DNA of 64,000 nucleotides from Phyto melanocephala (GCA_941918925.1 OW799234.1:45166412-45230411); one strand, 5' to 3'; positions 11,690 through 22,002 are shown, counted from the stretch's first letter. Program-made: numbers and translations. The notes: a model not told the origin generated them from the letters alone.

Positions 11690-13235
11690 TTAAATTGGGT
11701 ATGTAAAACGACTTCTCCAATAAATCCTGCGTTTTGCGAGATGCAAAGTGTCCTTGACGGTGCGCAATTTGGATAATCTCCTGCTCCATTAATCTTGGTA
11801 CTACAATAAGCTCCTTGTTTGGATCCTTATGCATTACATCAAATTTCAGAAAATAATCCTCATACCTTCCATTTACCAAAATTTTACGTACTGCTTTTAT
11901 CCACTCATCCTTGAGTTGTGCTTCTTTTATACGATATCTTAGGGAATCTTCCATCATTAAACATGACACACGGCTTAAAGCGTCAACGTGCTTCATCTTC
12001 GAACCAGCTCTATGTTCTACTTGGTACTCAAATTCTTGTAAAAATAGAGCCCATCTGGAGACTCTTGGGGGAACATCTTGCTTTTTCATCGTTAATGCAA
12101 ATGCGTTGCAATCTGTTACCACCTTGAACTTCAAACCCAACACATATATTCTCCATTTTTTCAGTGCCTCTATTACCGCCAAAACTTCCAACTCATGCTC
12201 CGTTGGCGTGGTCTTGCGGCTCATATACTCAACAGGATGTAAGCTTAAATCATTCTCATCTTGCTGTAGCAAAACAGCTCCATATCCATACATACTTGCA
12301 TCGGTATGAATTTCGGTCACTGCCCTGGGATTGAATAATTTAAGTACCGGTGCATTAACTAAAGAATTTCTTAACATTTCAAATGCCACTGTTTCACTAT
12401 CCTCCATCTTAAACTTCACATCTTTTCGCAAAAGATCAGATAGTGGTTTCGCTTTTATAGCATACTCGGGTATAAATCGTCTGAAATACGAGGTCAACCC
12501 CAAAAATCTTTGCACAGCCTTTTGATTTTGTGGTATAGGAAATGCTGTAACAGCCTTGGTCTTTTCATCTGAAGGTTTTATTGTCGAATTCTCTACAATA
12601 TAGCCTAGAAAGTTTATTTTCCTCTTCAAAAATTGACACTTTGCCCATTTCAAATTCAGTCCGTTTGTTTCCGCAACTTTCAACACCCTACTCAATTTTT
12701 CGATACCCTCTTCGTCATTCCTTGAAGGGATTACCAAATCGTCCATATATATCACCACGGTACCATCATTAACTAATTCCCTAAAGACAGAAGAAATATA
12801 TCTACAAAATACGGCCGGAGAGTTCGATATACCAAAAGGAACGAATAAGAATTCATAAATACCATTATGGGTCACAAATGCAGTAAATTTCCTTGAATCC
12901 GGCTCCATGGGTACATGGAAAAATCCGTCTCTTGGGTCCAGTGTGGTAAACACTTTGGCTTTTTGCAAACGCTGCATCACGTCATCGATTACAGGCATTG
13001 GAAAATTGTCTCTTACTATTTTCGCATTTAGTCTACGGTAGTCGCAGCAAAGTCGTTTAGTTCCGTCTTTTTTAGATGCTAATACCACAGGCGAAGAGTA
13101 TTCTGAACCACTTGGTTGAACTATGCCCTTTTTTAACCATTCTCTTACCTGGTCATCAACACACAGCTGGTCTGCATACGGCATTCTTCTAGGTCTATGC
13201 GTCACCGGAACTTCATCAGTTAGTATAATTTTCAT
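11690..13235 (-). pseudogene. pol: Pol: reverse transcriptase-RNase H, truncated before integrase
   Basis: The frame starts at an ATG (13235) that overlaps the Gag stop as ATGA, which suggests reinitiation or frameshifting to make Pol. RT palm and fingers occupy about residues 20-215: TTLD with catalytic D100, SPAVFCR, and YMDD at 163-166. The RNase H domain (about 300-425) shows HTDAS (D312), TEHELE (E348), VVTDC (D375) and DALSR (D418). The integrase zinc finger begins near residue 490 (AHRQGH...SFYIPNL) and then reads into unrelated AT-rich sequence at about 11690; the open frame runs to 11595 but those last residues are not Pol. The RT-RNase H part looks intact. Without integrase the element is defective. 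Confidence 0.9.
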
Positions 13236-14746
13236 TCTAATAGGATACTTCTCAGGTTTTTAGGTTTATACGACCTTATTAAATTTTCCACTACTGCCCT
13301 AGTTTTCCCATCCAAATTTCCCATATCTAGTTGCTCACTAGAAAAATGTTCAAGGGACACAGAATGAACAATATCAGTGAATTGCTCCTGTAGTTCCGAT
13401 ATACAACTCGAGCTTCCAGAGGCAGTCACTTTATTAACTTCCGGTTGAGTTTTACAACAAAATTTGACACCTTTCGAACTCATGATCAGATCCACCTGAT
13501 CAAATATGTCATTCCCCAAAACAACGGAATATAAAATATCACCCTCTCTACATACGTGAAATGTTATTTTCATATCGATGCCATCCACAATGACCTTAGC
13601 ATCAAAACCTATTCCCACCAACGTCTTCGTCTCGGGGTTTAAATCAAAGTCTCCTAAAAGAAACAAAGTATCATAGCGAATAGCACAAATATCACTACCA
13701 GTGTCAATAAAAGCAGAAATAGTTCTACCCAACATAGAGATGTCCTTAAATATTCTTCTTGATGGAACGATATTCTCAGACAACGTGTGAACATTTCCAT
13801 TGCTCCTACCACCTGCCCCACTTCCAGTTCTTTCGACAGTTTCCCCCTTCTTTACTCCAGCCCTACACTCAAAAGATTTGTGCCCAAAATTAAAACACTT
13901 AAAACATTTCACCTGAGCAGTCGAACAAGTATTAGACAAATGTCCTTTTTCACCACATCTATAACATCGTCTATCCTCCTTAGCCCTTATATTCAAGCCC
14001 AAAAATGTCTTCGGACGTGCTCCCTTAGAGTTCGTTGACAACGGTGAATGAATCTTTTCATATATCTCAATTTTCTCCTTAAGTTCGCTTAAATTTCCTG
14101 CCTGATAGAGCACAGCTTTGTTCGCCTTACTGTCACCTATTCCGTCTATAAAGTATTCAATTAAACTTTTATCATCTAATTTAATTGGGTTACCGATCTC
14201 TCGAAGGCTATATAGATATTCGCGAAATGTTTCGCTCGATTTCTTGTTACGGTTTCGCAATATCTTATGTATTTCTAAGGACGATAGCTTTCTTCCAAAC
14301 TCTGAAATCAAAGCTTGTTTCAATGAAAACCAATCCTTTATTCCAGGTTCGCTTCTTGCAAAAATTTTGGCTGCACCCATCAGCAACTGTTTAGCATAAA
14401 TAAACTGCTGAAGATCATTCCATTTCACAGCGCATGAGCAATCTTCGAATTCTTCTATCCATTGCCTAATTTCAGGCAATCCATCACCTGTAAAAGCTGA
14501 GACAGAATCCTGAACGTCCCTTAAAGTAAAAGTACTATGGGGTAATATCGCAATATCACCAGCGACTACCGAAGAAGCTTCACCATACTCGGAATTATTA
14601 TCCACTAGACCTAACTCAAAATGTTGTAAAAGTCTGTCCCTTAAAATTCCCTTACTACCTGTCCTAGAAAGGCCTAACTCACCCAATTTAGTTCTTAACC
14701 CCTCCACATTTAAACTAAGGATGTCGTCTCTGTCCATTTCGTTCAT
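13232..14746 (-). CDS. gag: Gag-protease polyprotein with N-terminal SAP domain
   Basis: 504 residues. Residues about 9-45 match a SAP motif (LRTKLGELGLSRTGSKGILRD), a helix-turn-helix DNA-binding module typical of chromatin proteins and only occasionally seen in Gag. Residues 85-235 form the retrotransposon capsid region. Two CCHC knuckles follow at 261-274 (CYRCGEKGHL) and 281-294 (CFKCFNFGHK), which bind nucleic acid. An aspartic protease lies from about 340, with the catalytic AFIDTGSD (D348) and a GNDIF segment near its end. Gag builds the virus-like particle and the protease matures it. The start ATG is preceded by an AT-rich leader; a second M lies three codons in. The frame is intact. 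The gene ends in ATGA, overlapping pol. Confidence 0.9.
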   Translation of the reverse strand: MNEMDRDDILSLNVEGLRTKLGELGLSRTGSKGILRDRLLQHFELGLVDNNSEYGEASSVVAGDIAILPHSTFTLRDVQDSVSAFTGDGLPEIRQWIEEFEDCSCAVKWNDLQQFIYAKQLLMGAAKIFARSEPGIKDWFSLKQALISEFGRKLSSLEIHKILRNRNKKSSETFREYLYSLREIGNPIKLDDKSLIEYFIDGIGDSKANKAVLYQAGNLSELKEKIEIYEKIHSPLSTNSKGARPKTFLGLNIRAKEDRRCYRCGEKGHLSNTCSTAQVKCFKCFNFGHKSFECRAGVKKGETVERTGSGAGGRSNGNVHTLSENIVPSRRIFKDISMLGRTISAFIDTGSDICAIRYDTLFLLGDFDLNPETKTLVGIGFDAKVIVDGIDMKITFHVCREGDILYSVVLGNDIFDQVDLIMSSKGVKFCCKTQPEVNKVTASGSSSCISELQEQFTDIVHSVSLEHFSSEQLDMGNLDGKTRAVVENLIRSYKPKNLRSILLE

Positions 14747-16206
14747 TGGCGGCTTACAAATTCAAAATAATAAAAATAATAAAATAAGTATAATATAAAA
14801 AGTAATAATTATTAATAGTTTTATAATTATAAGAAAATATTGTTCTATTTGTTAAAATAAGTATTGTAATATAAAAAGTAATGGTTATTAATAGTTTTAT
14901 AATTATAAGAAAATATTGTTTTATTTATTAAAATAAGTATTGTCAATTCAAAATCAAAATATTATAAATTATATCAATTGTTTTTGAAAAATTTAAATAT
15001 TAAAATTAATTTACACTTTCGTTCCCTTTGTTAACGATCAAAATTATCTTTAAATTACACAAGCAATAAATAATTTTCATCAAATAACATCAATTATTGT
15101 AACACTCTTTATGTTTCCTCTTACATCAAATTAAATGAGTGCTTCTCATCTATATTCATCAAATACAAAAAATGTTCCTCTCCCTTATTTTCTCCTCTCA
15201 AAACATCAAAAAGTTTATAAAACTCACTTCAAGTTTAATTACTCGAACCTCTACATCAAATTATCTAGTTAGAATGCATTCGTCTAAAGCACTCAAATCA
15301 TCTTAACATCTATTAACGATGTGTTTATATAAAACACCTAAAACATATAAACACTTCTGTACATCAAATCATCTAAAACGTCTATCATCTAGTTTGCTAT
15401 ACTTTGTAAAGCACCCTCACTAAATTATCTACTTCATATACTTCGATTACATTAAGATATCTTCACTTATACATACATACATCACTTTTTCCTTTATTAT
15501 ATACTTATTTTCGTCTTCATAAACTTCAGAAGCAATAATAAAAATTATATCTGCAAAGTCTTCTCTTTTCTTGCTGCTCACTGGTTATCTTTCTGTTGAG
15601 TAATTGCAGCAAACAGCTTCTTCATCTATACCGCCTTCTTTAGCAATACCAAAACAGCATCTTTGTATTCAACTTGAATTCTCACACAATTATCGGCGTT
15701 AATTGCATTCTCTATCAGCACACAACTAGATTATTTTCTCTCAAGATAATCAGATAACACTTTTTTATCTTAAGTCTCTCACTGTATCGTAGTTATGTTA
15801 TTGCAGTAACTAGATCTCTCCTTCTCTTTCACTTGCTTCAGCTTTTTATTTGCACACAGAAAAAACAATGAATTTAACGTCTATTTTCTTTGCATTACAC
15901 AGCCACAAATATATGCATGTTTTTTTTCGGCTGCTATGTTCTTAGTATTGTTGTTGCACAAGCTTGTATGTTTTCAAACTGTTTCTTCTTTTGACACACA
16001 AACACTCACTTTAACTTTTTTTTTTTAGTTTTCTTCTACGCACTAATTTATATATTTTTTTTTTACCTTTCAATGTTTTTTAATTTTTTCCACACAGTTT
16101 TTGCGTTCGGGTTCTTTTATTTTCTAAAACACAGCACATCACTAATTTAATTAAAAATTTTCTTCATTAAAATGTATGTACAGTCGATTGGCACAATTTG
16201 GGCAAA
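14747..16206 (-). other. Retrotransposon leader (5' untranslated region)
   Basis: About 1.46 kb between the primer-binding site and Gag with no open frame of note. It includes a tandem duplication (14781-14955) and, on the plus strand as given, many scattered CATCAAAT/ACATCTA-type words between 15080 and 15480. Packaging or dimerisation signals would be expected here, but none can be identified by sequence alone. Confidence 0.6.
14781..14955. repeat. Tandem duplication of a roughly 75-bp unit
   Basis: 'aaaataagta...ttaatagttttataattataag' recurs starting at about 14781, 14854 and (partial) 14930, with a few substitutions. It lies in the retrotransposon leader immediately upstream of Gag. Confidence 0.75.
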
Positions 16207-16224
16207 ATCCCGGACGAGCCCCCA
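16207..16224 (-). other. Primer-binding site, tRNA-Pro type
   Basis: Minus-strand TGGGGGCTCGTCCGGGAT lies four bases inside the LTR. From established knowledge this 18-mer is complementary to the 3' end of tRNA-Pro and is the same site used by murine-leukaemia-type retroviruses. Its position next to the LTR confirms that the right-hand LTR is the 5' LTR and that the element runs leftward. Confidence 0.9.
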
Positions 16225-16228
16225 AATT

Positions 16229-16571
16229 TGTAGGATAATTTGTTTATTTTCCTTTATTTTAGTTTTTATTAGTTTTTTTGGTGTTCATTACAATTCATTT
16301 TATTTAATTTAAGTTCATTACAATTAATTTTATTTAATTTAAGTTTATTAAAAATCAGTACAGTCTTTATTTAAAGTAAAAACTAATATACTTAGGTATT
16401 TGCCGCTTTAGTCTGCCAATTTCAACTTCACTTCTTCTACTGTCTTTAAAATCTACAACCAACACTCAAAATAAGTTCCTACTCATTTATCTAACATATA
16501 TCCCGTTAACTTTGTCCTCATCGACTTAACCCTTTTCTGTCCGTTCTGTCCGTCAATGTCACTATCCTACA
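16229..16571 (-). repeat. 5' LTR (343 bp)
   Basis: Begins (minus strand) TGTAGGATAGTGACATTG and ends AATTATCCTACA, so it has TG...CA ends and 8-bp inverted termini TGTAGGAT/ATCCTACA. An AATAAAG signal lies in its 3' half. The flanking bases beyond it are TATGTG; the partner target duplication cannot be checked because the 3' end of the element is missing. Confidence 0.85.
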
Positions 16572-19325
16572 TATGTGTAGATATAAATTAAGCTCTAGAA
16601 GATGAACGAAATTATTCTTTAACAATTTCACTTGAAATATTTGAAAGTTGTAAAAAATATCGTTTTATTTAAATATTTGTAATCAAAATTTTCAAAGATA
16701 TGAAATGATAAATTAAAAAAAAAATCAGTTCTGTATAGCTTTAAAAAGTATATTTTTTCAATTCTAGGCATTATTCCTTAATATGCTTTCATTAAAATGA
16801 CATTTTATAAATTTTTGAATCCTTAGAAAAGAGAAATTTACAAGAAAATCATAAAAAAGCAGGCATTTTTATTATCATTTTTTGTCTGTAGACATAAAAA
16901 TTTAAAGTTGAATTCATATTGATGTGTGTTAAAAGATAATCAATATTTTTTAGGTTTTATTCCTCACCAATGCTTATTTGGTATTTCAGTAATTTGATAC
17001 TTAATTAGTTGATGAGAAAAGTGTTTTTCAACCCGTAGCTCAAATTACAAATTTCATGAAAAACTAATTACTAAAAGGTAATTAATATCACGCACAGAGT
17101 CGTTCAAATTTTTCATTAAATGTTTTTAAATTTTTTGCTTAGTTCACCTTAGGCCACCCTCTTGTGCTCTATCATTTCACTCTACAAAAAAAATAGATTT
17201 TTGTTAGAGTCTTAATTTTGTTTAGGTATGAAATAATTAGCAGCAAATTTGTTTAAACTTTTAGTTTTACTTTTACACATGTTCCCTAAAGAAATTATAA
17301 AGAGAAGGAAACGAAAAAGAATATCATACAGATGACAACAAATTTTATTTACAACAAATTAAACTTTTTGATTTGTAGTAGAAGTAAAATCATAAACAAA
17401 ATTTTAATTACTAAAGAAGAGATTAATATATATGTATATCACTCGAAGAGCTTTAACATTAACGCGAAATTTAGTTTAAAACAATTAAGTTGTAAAAAAA
17501 GTAATATTGTTAGGAGGCTTGTTTTAAAATCTTTACAAATTTGCTGGTTTACAAACATTTTATCTAACGGACTTCTGATTCAATTTATTGCATTTACACT
17601 TTGATCATCAAAGGTTGGAAAAAAGCATTTTTTCTAAAATGCATTTCCGTTCGGTGTTTGTGATTGGTATTTTATTTTCAAAAGTCTGCACTTGACGTAA
17701 AATTATTATTATGGGAGATTACTATGCAAACAATTTTCTCTTCGTTTCAGATCTAATACTGTGAAGATAAAGTTAAGAAATATGTCAAATAGACAAATAT
17801 ATTTTGATGAACGAGTAATTTTGTGCTACTTTTAAATTTAACATTAAGAACAGCCAATACATGTCATAAGCAAACATTGCCATTACAGTAAACCGTAAGA
17901 ACTAAATAAACAGACAATATTTGATTATTTCTTTCTTGAGTTTGTTTTTATTTTGGGTAGTAATAACTTACATGCAATTCTTAAGCAGATACATAGCCTT
18001 ACCTTAAAGCTGTAATGCTTTTGAGGAATTGTAAGCTTTTTGCACCTTCAGAAATACAAGGTCCATATTTCATAAACTATTTTAAAATAAATGTTTTCTG
18101 TCAGCTTATAAGTTCTTCAAATGTAAAAGTTGCTGAAACGTTGCGTTTCAAGCTTAAAGTTCCTCTTATCAAGTATATGACTTCATCTTTGTTGTGCAGA
18201 AGGGTAGTTTTAGTCAAAACCACTATGTATTATTGTCCTCATAATGAATAGAACTGTTCTTATATTTTTCTTTGTTTAGTTGAAAAACCTGAATTTATTA
18301 TTTTTTTTAGTAATATTTTTAATTAAAGGCTCAATTAATGTAAATGGAATTAGTTTTCTATTCATTTGTTTCAAGCGCTCAAGTTTATTGTCATACCAGT
18401 GCCCATCTGCATGTCCTGTTTTTATTAAGGTTTTGGCAACTTTTATGTAATTAATTTCATCAATAAATACCTACAATCCATTGATTCGTTATGATATTCG
18501 TTTTAACTACTATTTGTAACAATTAACAATTAGCATTTACCAACTGTATTCAACGAGAAAACCTGTTATTCAGGTGATTTTGCAATTAACTTTAAAAATG
18601 ATAATAAAAATTAACAAAATTGCACGAAATATAAAAGAAATTTTGTAAATTAAAATAATAGCGCTATTATTTTCAATAAAAAATGTATTTTCAAATTCAG
18701 TTAAAATTTTATAAATTTGTTTATGTTTGTAAATCATTAAATCATTTGTTTTTAGGAACACAGATTTTCTACGAGGTTTAATATAAAACGGTAAACATCT
18801 ACGCCGTTTTTAAGAATTAATCCAGTACCTTGTTTCTGTAACACTAGAAATGTCGAAAAAATTTACATGATAAAACTTTTCGGGTAGTATATACAATATC
18901 CTTTTCTAATTACAAATCAATCATTGGTTAAATAATTTGTTACACACTATTACCTGCAAAGTAAACGTTTCTGCCAGTTCACTTTATTATACTATTGAGT
19001 ACGTATGACGAATCTTTGAAACCAGCACAATACGCATACGCAACAGTGTATTTACATTACAGTCAGCATTATTAGCTTAAGAACTTCATAATCAACCTCA
19101 TACAATAATAATGTTCTTGTGCCCATAAATCATAACATCAAACATCGAACACGTTGATTTGTTTTTCCTATGACTTTTATTATGTTCGATCAACGCTAAT
19201 CAATTATTTGTGTTCGCTCGTATTCATGTTTATGTAAACTTGTCAAAAACCGGTTTCCGAATAATTCGAAAAACAGGTTTTAACCATTCACAGAGAGTGT
19301 AAGGCGATATGTAGGTTTGACAATC
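16572..19325. other. AT-rich intergenic DNA, no gene seen
   Basis: Unremarkable host sequence between the retrotransposon LTR and the Polinton. Open frames at 17332-17604, 18015-18251 and 18570-18761 have no recognisable domain or promoter and are treated as chance. Confidence 0.5.
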
Positions 19326-19331
19326 CGTGTG
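19326..19331. other. Polinton target-site duplication, left (CGTGTG)
   Basis: CGTGTG directly precedes the element's first bases AGTAGTATAAATGC and is repeated exactly at 35705-35710, directly after the last bases ...GCATTTATACTACT. A 6-bp duplication is characteristic of Polinton integration. Confidence 0.95.
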
Positions 19332-19373
19332 AGTAGTATAAATGCATAGGTTCTGGCTAAATAAACAAATCCA

Positions 19374-19720
19374 GGTTTATGTCTTCGCTAAACAGGGTTG
19401 CCATATGTAAATTAAAAAATGTAGGTTTATGCCTTCGATAAACAGTGTTGCCATATGTAAATAAACAAATGTGTATTTATGTCTTCGCTAAACAGGGTTG
19501 CCATATGTAAATTAAAAAATGTAGGTTTATGTCTTCGCTAAACAGTGTTGCCATATGTAAATAAACAAATGTGTGTTTATGTCTTCGCTAAACGGTGTTG
19601 CCATATGTAAATTATAATATATTTAGGTTTATGTCTTCGCTAAACGGTATTGCCATATGTGAATGATAATATTCATTTAGGTTTCTGTCTTTGCTAAACG
19701 GTGCTGATGAAATTGTCGTA
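19374..19720 (+). repeat. 50-bp tandem array in left TIR (seven units)
   Basis: Units beginning GGTTTATGTCTTCGCTAAAC start at 19374, 19424, 19474, 19524, 19574, 19626 and 19680. Each also holds GTTGCCATATGTAAAT. The right repeat has only five units, so the arrays have changed length independently. Subterminal tandem repeats are typical sites for transposase or integrase or terminal-protein recognition, but no protein is known here. Confidence 0.9.
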
Positions 19721-20028
19721 TTATATGAGTATAAATTGTTTTAAATATAGAGGGCGACTCAGATATTAAAATTCACTAGATGGAGAATTTGATTTGTGAT
19801 AACTTACACTTTGTAGCATACTTTTAGAATGTTTTAAAAATAACTGGTTTGTGATTTAGGCTAAATTGTTGTAAGTACACAGGTTGACATTTAAATATTC
19901 ATCCCAATATAAATTTTCATCCCAATGGTAATATCCATAAGGATTAATTTTTTTTTTTATTTTGGTTGATATGCATTTTGTTATTGGTTTGTTTATCTCA
20001 ACTTTAATTTTTTTTTTGTCTATGGAAT

Positions 20029-20060
20029 AAAAAAATCATCCGTATGAGGATGATTTTTTT
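20029..20060. other. Perfect AT-flanked hairpin in left TIR
   Basis: AAAAAATCATCC, loop gtatga, GGATGATTTTTT. The same hairpin occurs in the right repeat at 35076-35108. It could be a bidirectional terminator-like or replication structure; no function is shown. Confidence 0.7.
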
Positions 20061-20548
20061 TGTTAAAATTTTTTTTATTTTGACTAAAATTGTCACTATA
20101 AAATTTCAAGTACGAAAAATGTGTGTGTGTTTGTGTGTATTTATTATATATGTCACAGACGGACTGACAGACGGACAGAAGGGTAGAGAGATGGATAAAT
20201 TGATTATTACGATTCCTTGTTGTTAGGGTATATTTTGTTCATTTGTTTGTTTTGTTTTAGTGATCGTCTTACACGAGCATTTATTTATTTTTAAGTCTTA
20301 CAAGTGCGTGTGTTTATTTTCTAAGTCAATCAAGTGTTTACATTAAAAATCTCACTATAAAATTTCAAGTACGAAAATGTGTATGTGTGTGTGTGTGTGA
20401 GTGTGTGTATGTATGTATGAATGTTTAAAAGTGTTACCATTGTTTTACGCTAATTAAAAAGTGTTACCATTGTTTTACGATTTGAGATATACCTCTAATG
20501 ATGCGTTTTTATATATAAATTCAATATATTTTAAACTACTCAGTTCAT

Positions 20549-20556
20549 TATATAAG
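20549..20556 (+). promoter_or_regulatory. Putative TATA box reading inward from left TIR
   Basis: TATATAAG lies about 87 bp before the first ORF and is mirrored in the right repeat (34130-34137), where it points at the polymerase. Inference from sequence and position only. Confidence 0.45.
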
Positions 20557-20642
20557 TATTTCTATACGTGTAGTGAAGTCAAGATTCACATTAAATTTTT
20601 TTAAAAAGTAGCAAAATATCGCAAAATTCATTAATATAAAAG

Positions 20643-21032
20643 ATGAATTCTAAGGAATTTGAAGTAACAGAAAGCCCCATTATTATTTTCATCGATGAGG
20701 AGGATGAAAATTGTGTGCGTCAAGATTCCCTGATGAGTCCAATACTATTTTCATTGGACGAAGAGGACAACAATATTAATAATAGTTTAGAAAATATATT
20801 ATTAAATTATATTAATAAAAATACTAATAATAATAATATAAGTAACTTTAATGTAAGTTTAGAAGATAGCGTAGAAAATGAAATTCCAAATAATCAGTTA
20901 GGATATTATACTAATGAAGTCTTAGAATTTTTGTATGATGAGGAAGGTGATAAAATATTATCAGACTATAAAGATGAATTTTGGTTTGATTCTGTCGGGG
21001 ATCAAGCCATTTTAGATTTAAGTATTGAATAA
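20643..21032 (+). CDS. Acidic Polinton protein of unknown function (129 aa)
   Basis: First gene inside the left inverted repeat. The protein is strongly acidic, with clusters such as DEEDEN near the N-terminus and FSLDEEDNN, asparagine-rich stretches around residues 50-70, and a C-terminal DDEEG-type segment. No signal peptide, membrane segment or known domain is visible. The ATG at 20643 follows the TATA box by about 90 bp and a purine-rich leader, and an AATAAATACA lies about 30 bp after the stop. Small acidic proteins near transposon ends can be regulators or DNA mimics, but that is speculation. Lack of a recognisable family keeps confidence moderate. Confidence 0.6.
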   Translation: MNSKEFEVTESPIIIFIDEEDENCVRQDSLMSPILFSLDEEDNNINNSLENILLNYINKNTNNNNISNFNVSLEDSVENEIPNNQLGYYTNEVLEFLYDEEGDKILSDYKDEFWFDSVGDQAILDLSIE

Positions 21033-21314
21033 TAATAATATATATAACAATATTAAGAAGAAAATAAATACATTTTTATTTCAACTAAAAATTTGTTGTT
21101 TTTATATCCTTTTTCTCTCTCTGTTTTAAATTTTCTCTTAGAGACAGTTTTATAGTAAGAGTTTTAAATGAGTATTATTTTGTCAAAATGAGTAAGTTTT
21201 TTACTATTATTAATAGATTAATTTAAATTTTAATAATAAATTACTAAAACAATTTTCTATAAATTGGCAGTAAAAATATCTTTTTATGTACATTAAATAA
21301 ATAAAATTGCAACG

Positions 21315-21668
21315 ATGAACACAAACACGGACTTAATAACCACATTCAATCAGCTAAATACGAAGCAAATCCTAAGTGTTAAGAATATGATAGCTAGGGA
21401 AAATTATCTTATTACTGGAGCTGAGAGAACAACCACAAAGTATGGAGACGTTATTATGTTAGAACTGGGACCAAGTATATTCTATTTACCTAGAAAATTT
21501 AATGCACTTACTGATAAAGATGTGGAAGACTTATCTACTGGGATGTATTTAATTTCCAAAATTCCTGTTAATAGTGATGGAAACAATACATTCTATAGAC
21601 TGGAGATTAAGACTGCACCTACCATGAAAGATTATTATAATTTTAATGACTTTACCGCTTATAAATAA
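21315..21668 (+). CDS. Small Polinton protein, possible OB-fold/ssDNA-binding type (117 aa)
   Basis: A 117-residue single-domain protein. The central part alternates short hydrophobic strands: YGDVIMLELGPSIFYLPRKF around residues 44-64, then MYLISKI and TFYRLEI. This is the pattern of a small beta-barrel; 'KYG..I..EL....FLP.RF' blocks recur in unannotated small proteins of insect Polintons and related elements, to my recollection. A single-stranded DNA-binding role beside a protein-primed polymerase would make sense but is inference. There is no membrane segment. The upstream gap of about 280 bp may carry its own promoter. Confidence 0.65.
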   Translation: MNTNTDLITTFNQLNTKQILSVKNMIARENYLITGAERTTTKYGDVIMLELGPSIFYLPRKFNALTDKDVEDLSTGMYLISKIPVNSDGNNTFYRLEIKTAPTMKDYYNFNDFTAYK

Positions 21669-21744
21669 ATAAAAATAAAAACTATATAAAACATGAGTAA
21701 AATTGGTATTTATTTAGTATTAAACAACATATTGATTTAGAAAG

Positions 21745-22002
21745 ATGGATATTATTGATGATTTTCTGAATAAATTTGAAAATGTAATCTTTGAAGAAGA
21801 TTTAGATTTGTTACGTACATTTAAGAAACAATATTCCAATACTGAAGCATTCAATAAACCTTGCCCTCACAATGATTCCGATGGAGACGTAGTTGGTATT
21901 TGTGGCTGTTACTTTTTCCACATGAGAAAGGAAAAAGTTATGAAGATAATAGAAAAATATCAAAAACTAATTAAGAGATTGAAAAATAATATCAAAATTT
22001 AA
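21745..22002 (+). CDS. Small Cys/His-containing Polinton protein (85 aa)
   Basis: Eighty-five residues: an acidic helical N-terminus (DDFLNKFENVIFEEDLDLL), a middle segment with PCPHND and GICGCYFFHMRK containing three Cys and two His that could bind a metal, and a lysine-rich helical C-terminus. Not a family I recognise. It sits 76 bp after the preceding gene and 119 bp before the next in the same direction, so it may be co-expressed with them. Confidence 0.55.
   Translation: MDIIDDFLNKFENVIFEEDLDLLRTFKKQYSNTEAFNKPCPHNDSDGDVVGICGCYFFHMRKEKVMKIIEKYQKLIKRLKNNIKI

Larger units (their letters stand above)
11690..16571 (-). mobile_element. 3'-truncated Ty3/gypsy-type LTR retrotransposon
   Basis: Read on the minus strand: one LTR (16571-16229), primer site (16224-16207), a leader of about 1.46 kb, Gag-protease (14746-13232) and RT-RNase H (13235 to about 11691). 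The similarity stops inside the integrase zinc finger. Integrase core, polypurine tract and 3' LTR are absent, and no second copy of the LTR (TGTAGGATA...) is seen near 11.6 kb. Gene order protease-RT-RNase H and the RT sequence place it in Ty3/gypsy (Metaviridae). The copy cannot move on its own, though both remaining frames are open, so truncation was fairly recent. Confidence 0.9.
19332..20584 (+). repeat. Polinton left terminal inverted repeat
   Basis: About 1.25 kb, inverted relative to 34092-35704. It contains, from the tip inward: a 50-bp tandem array (seven units), a unique block, an AT-flanked hairpin (20029-20060), GT-rich microsatellites with 'gacggactgacagacggaca', and a TATA box. 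Identity with the right repeat ends at AAGTCAAGA near 20584. Confidence 0.9.

Noticed and set aside
11911..12772. Plus-strand open frames opposite the RT gene
   Set aside because: Shadows of the minus-strand reverse transcriptase ORF.
17332..17604. 90-codon plus-strand open frame between the retrotransposon and the Polinton
   Set aside because: Lys/Ile/Asn-rich composition like the local AT-rich DNA, no domain or promoter.
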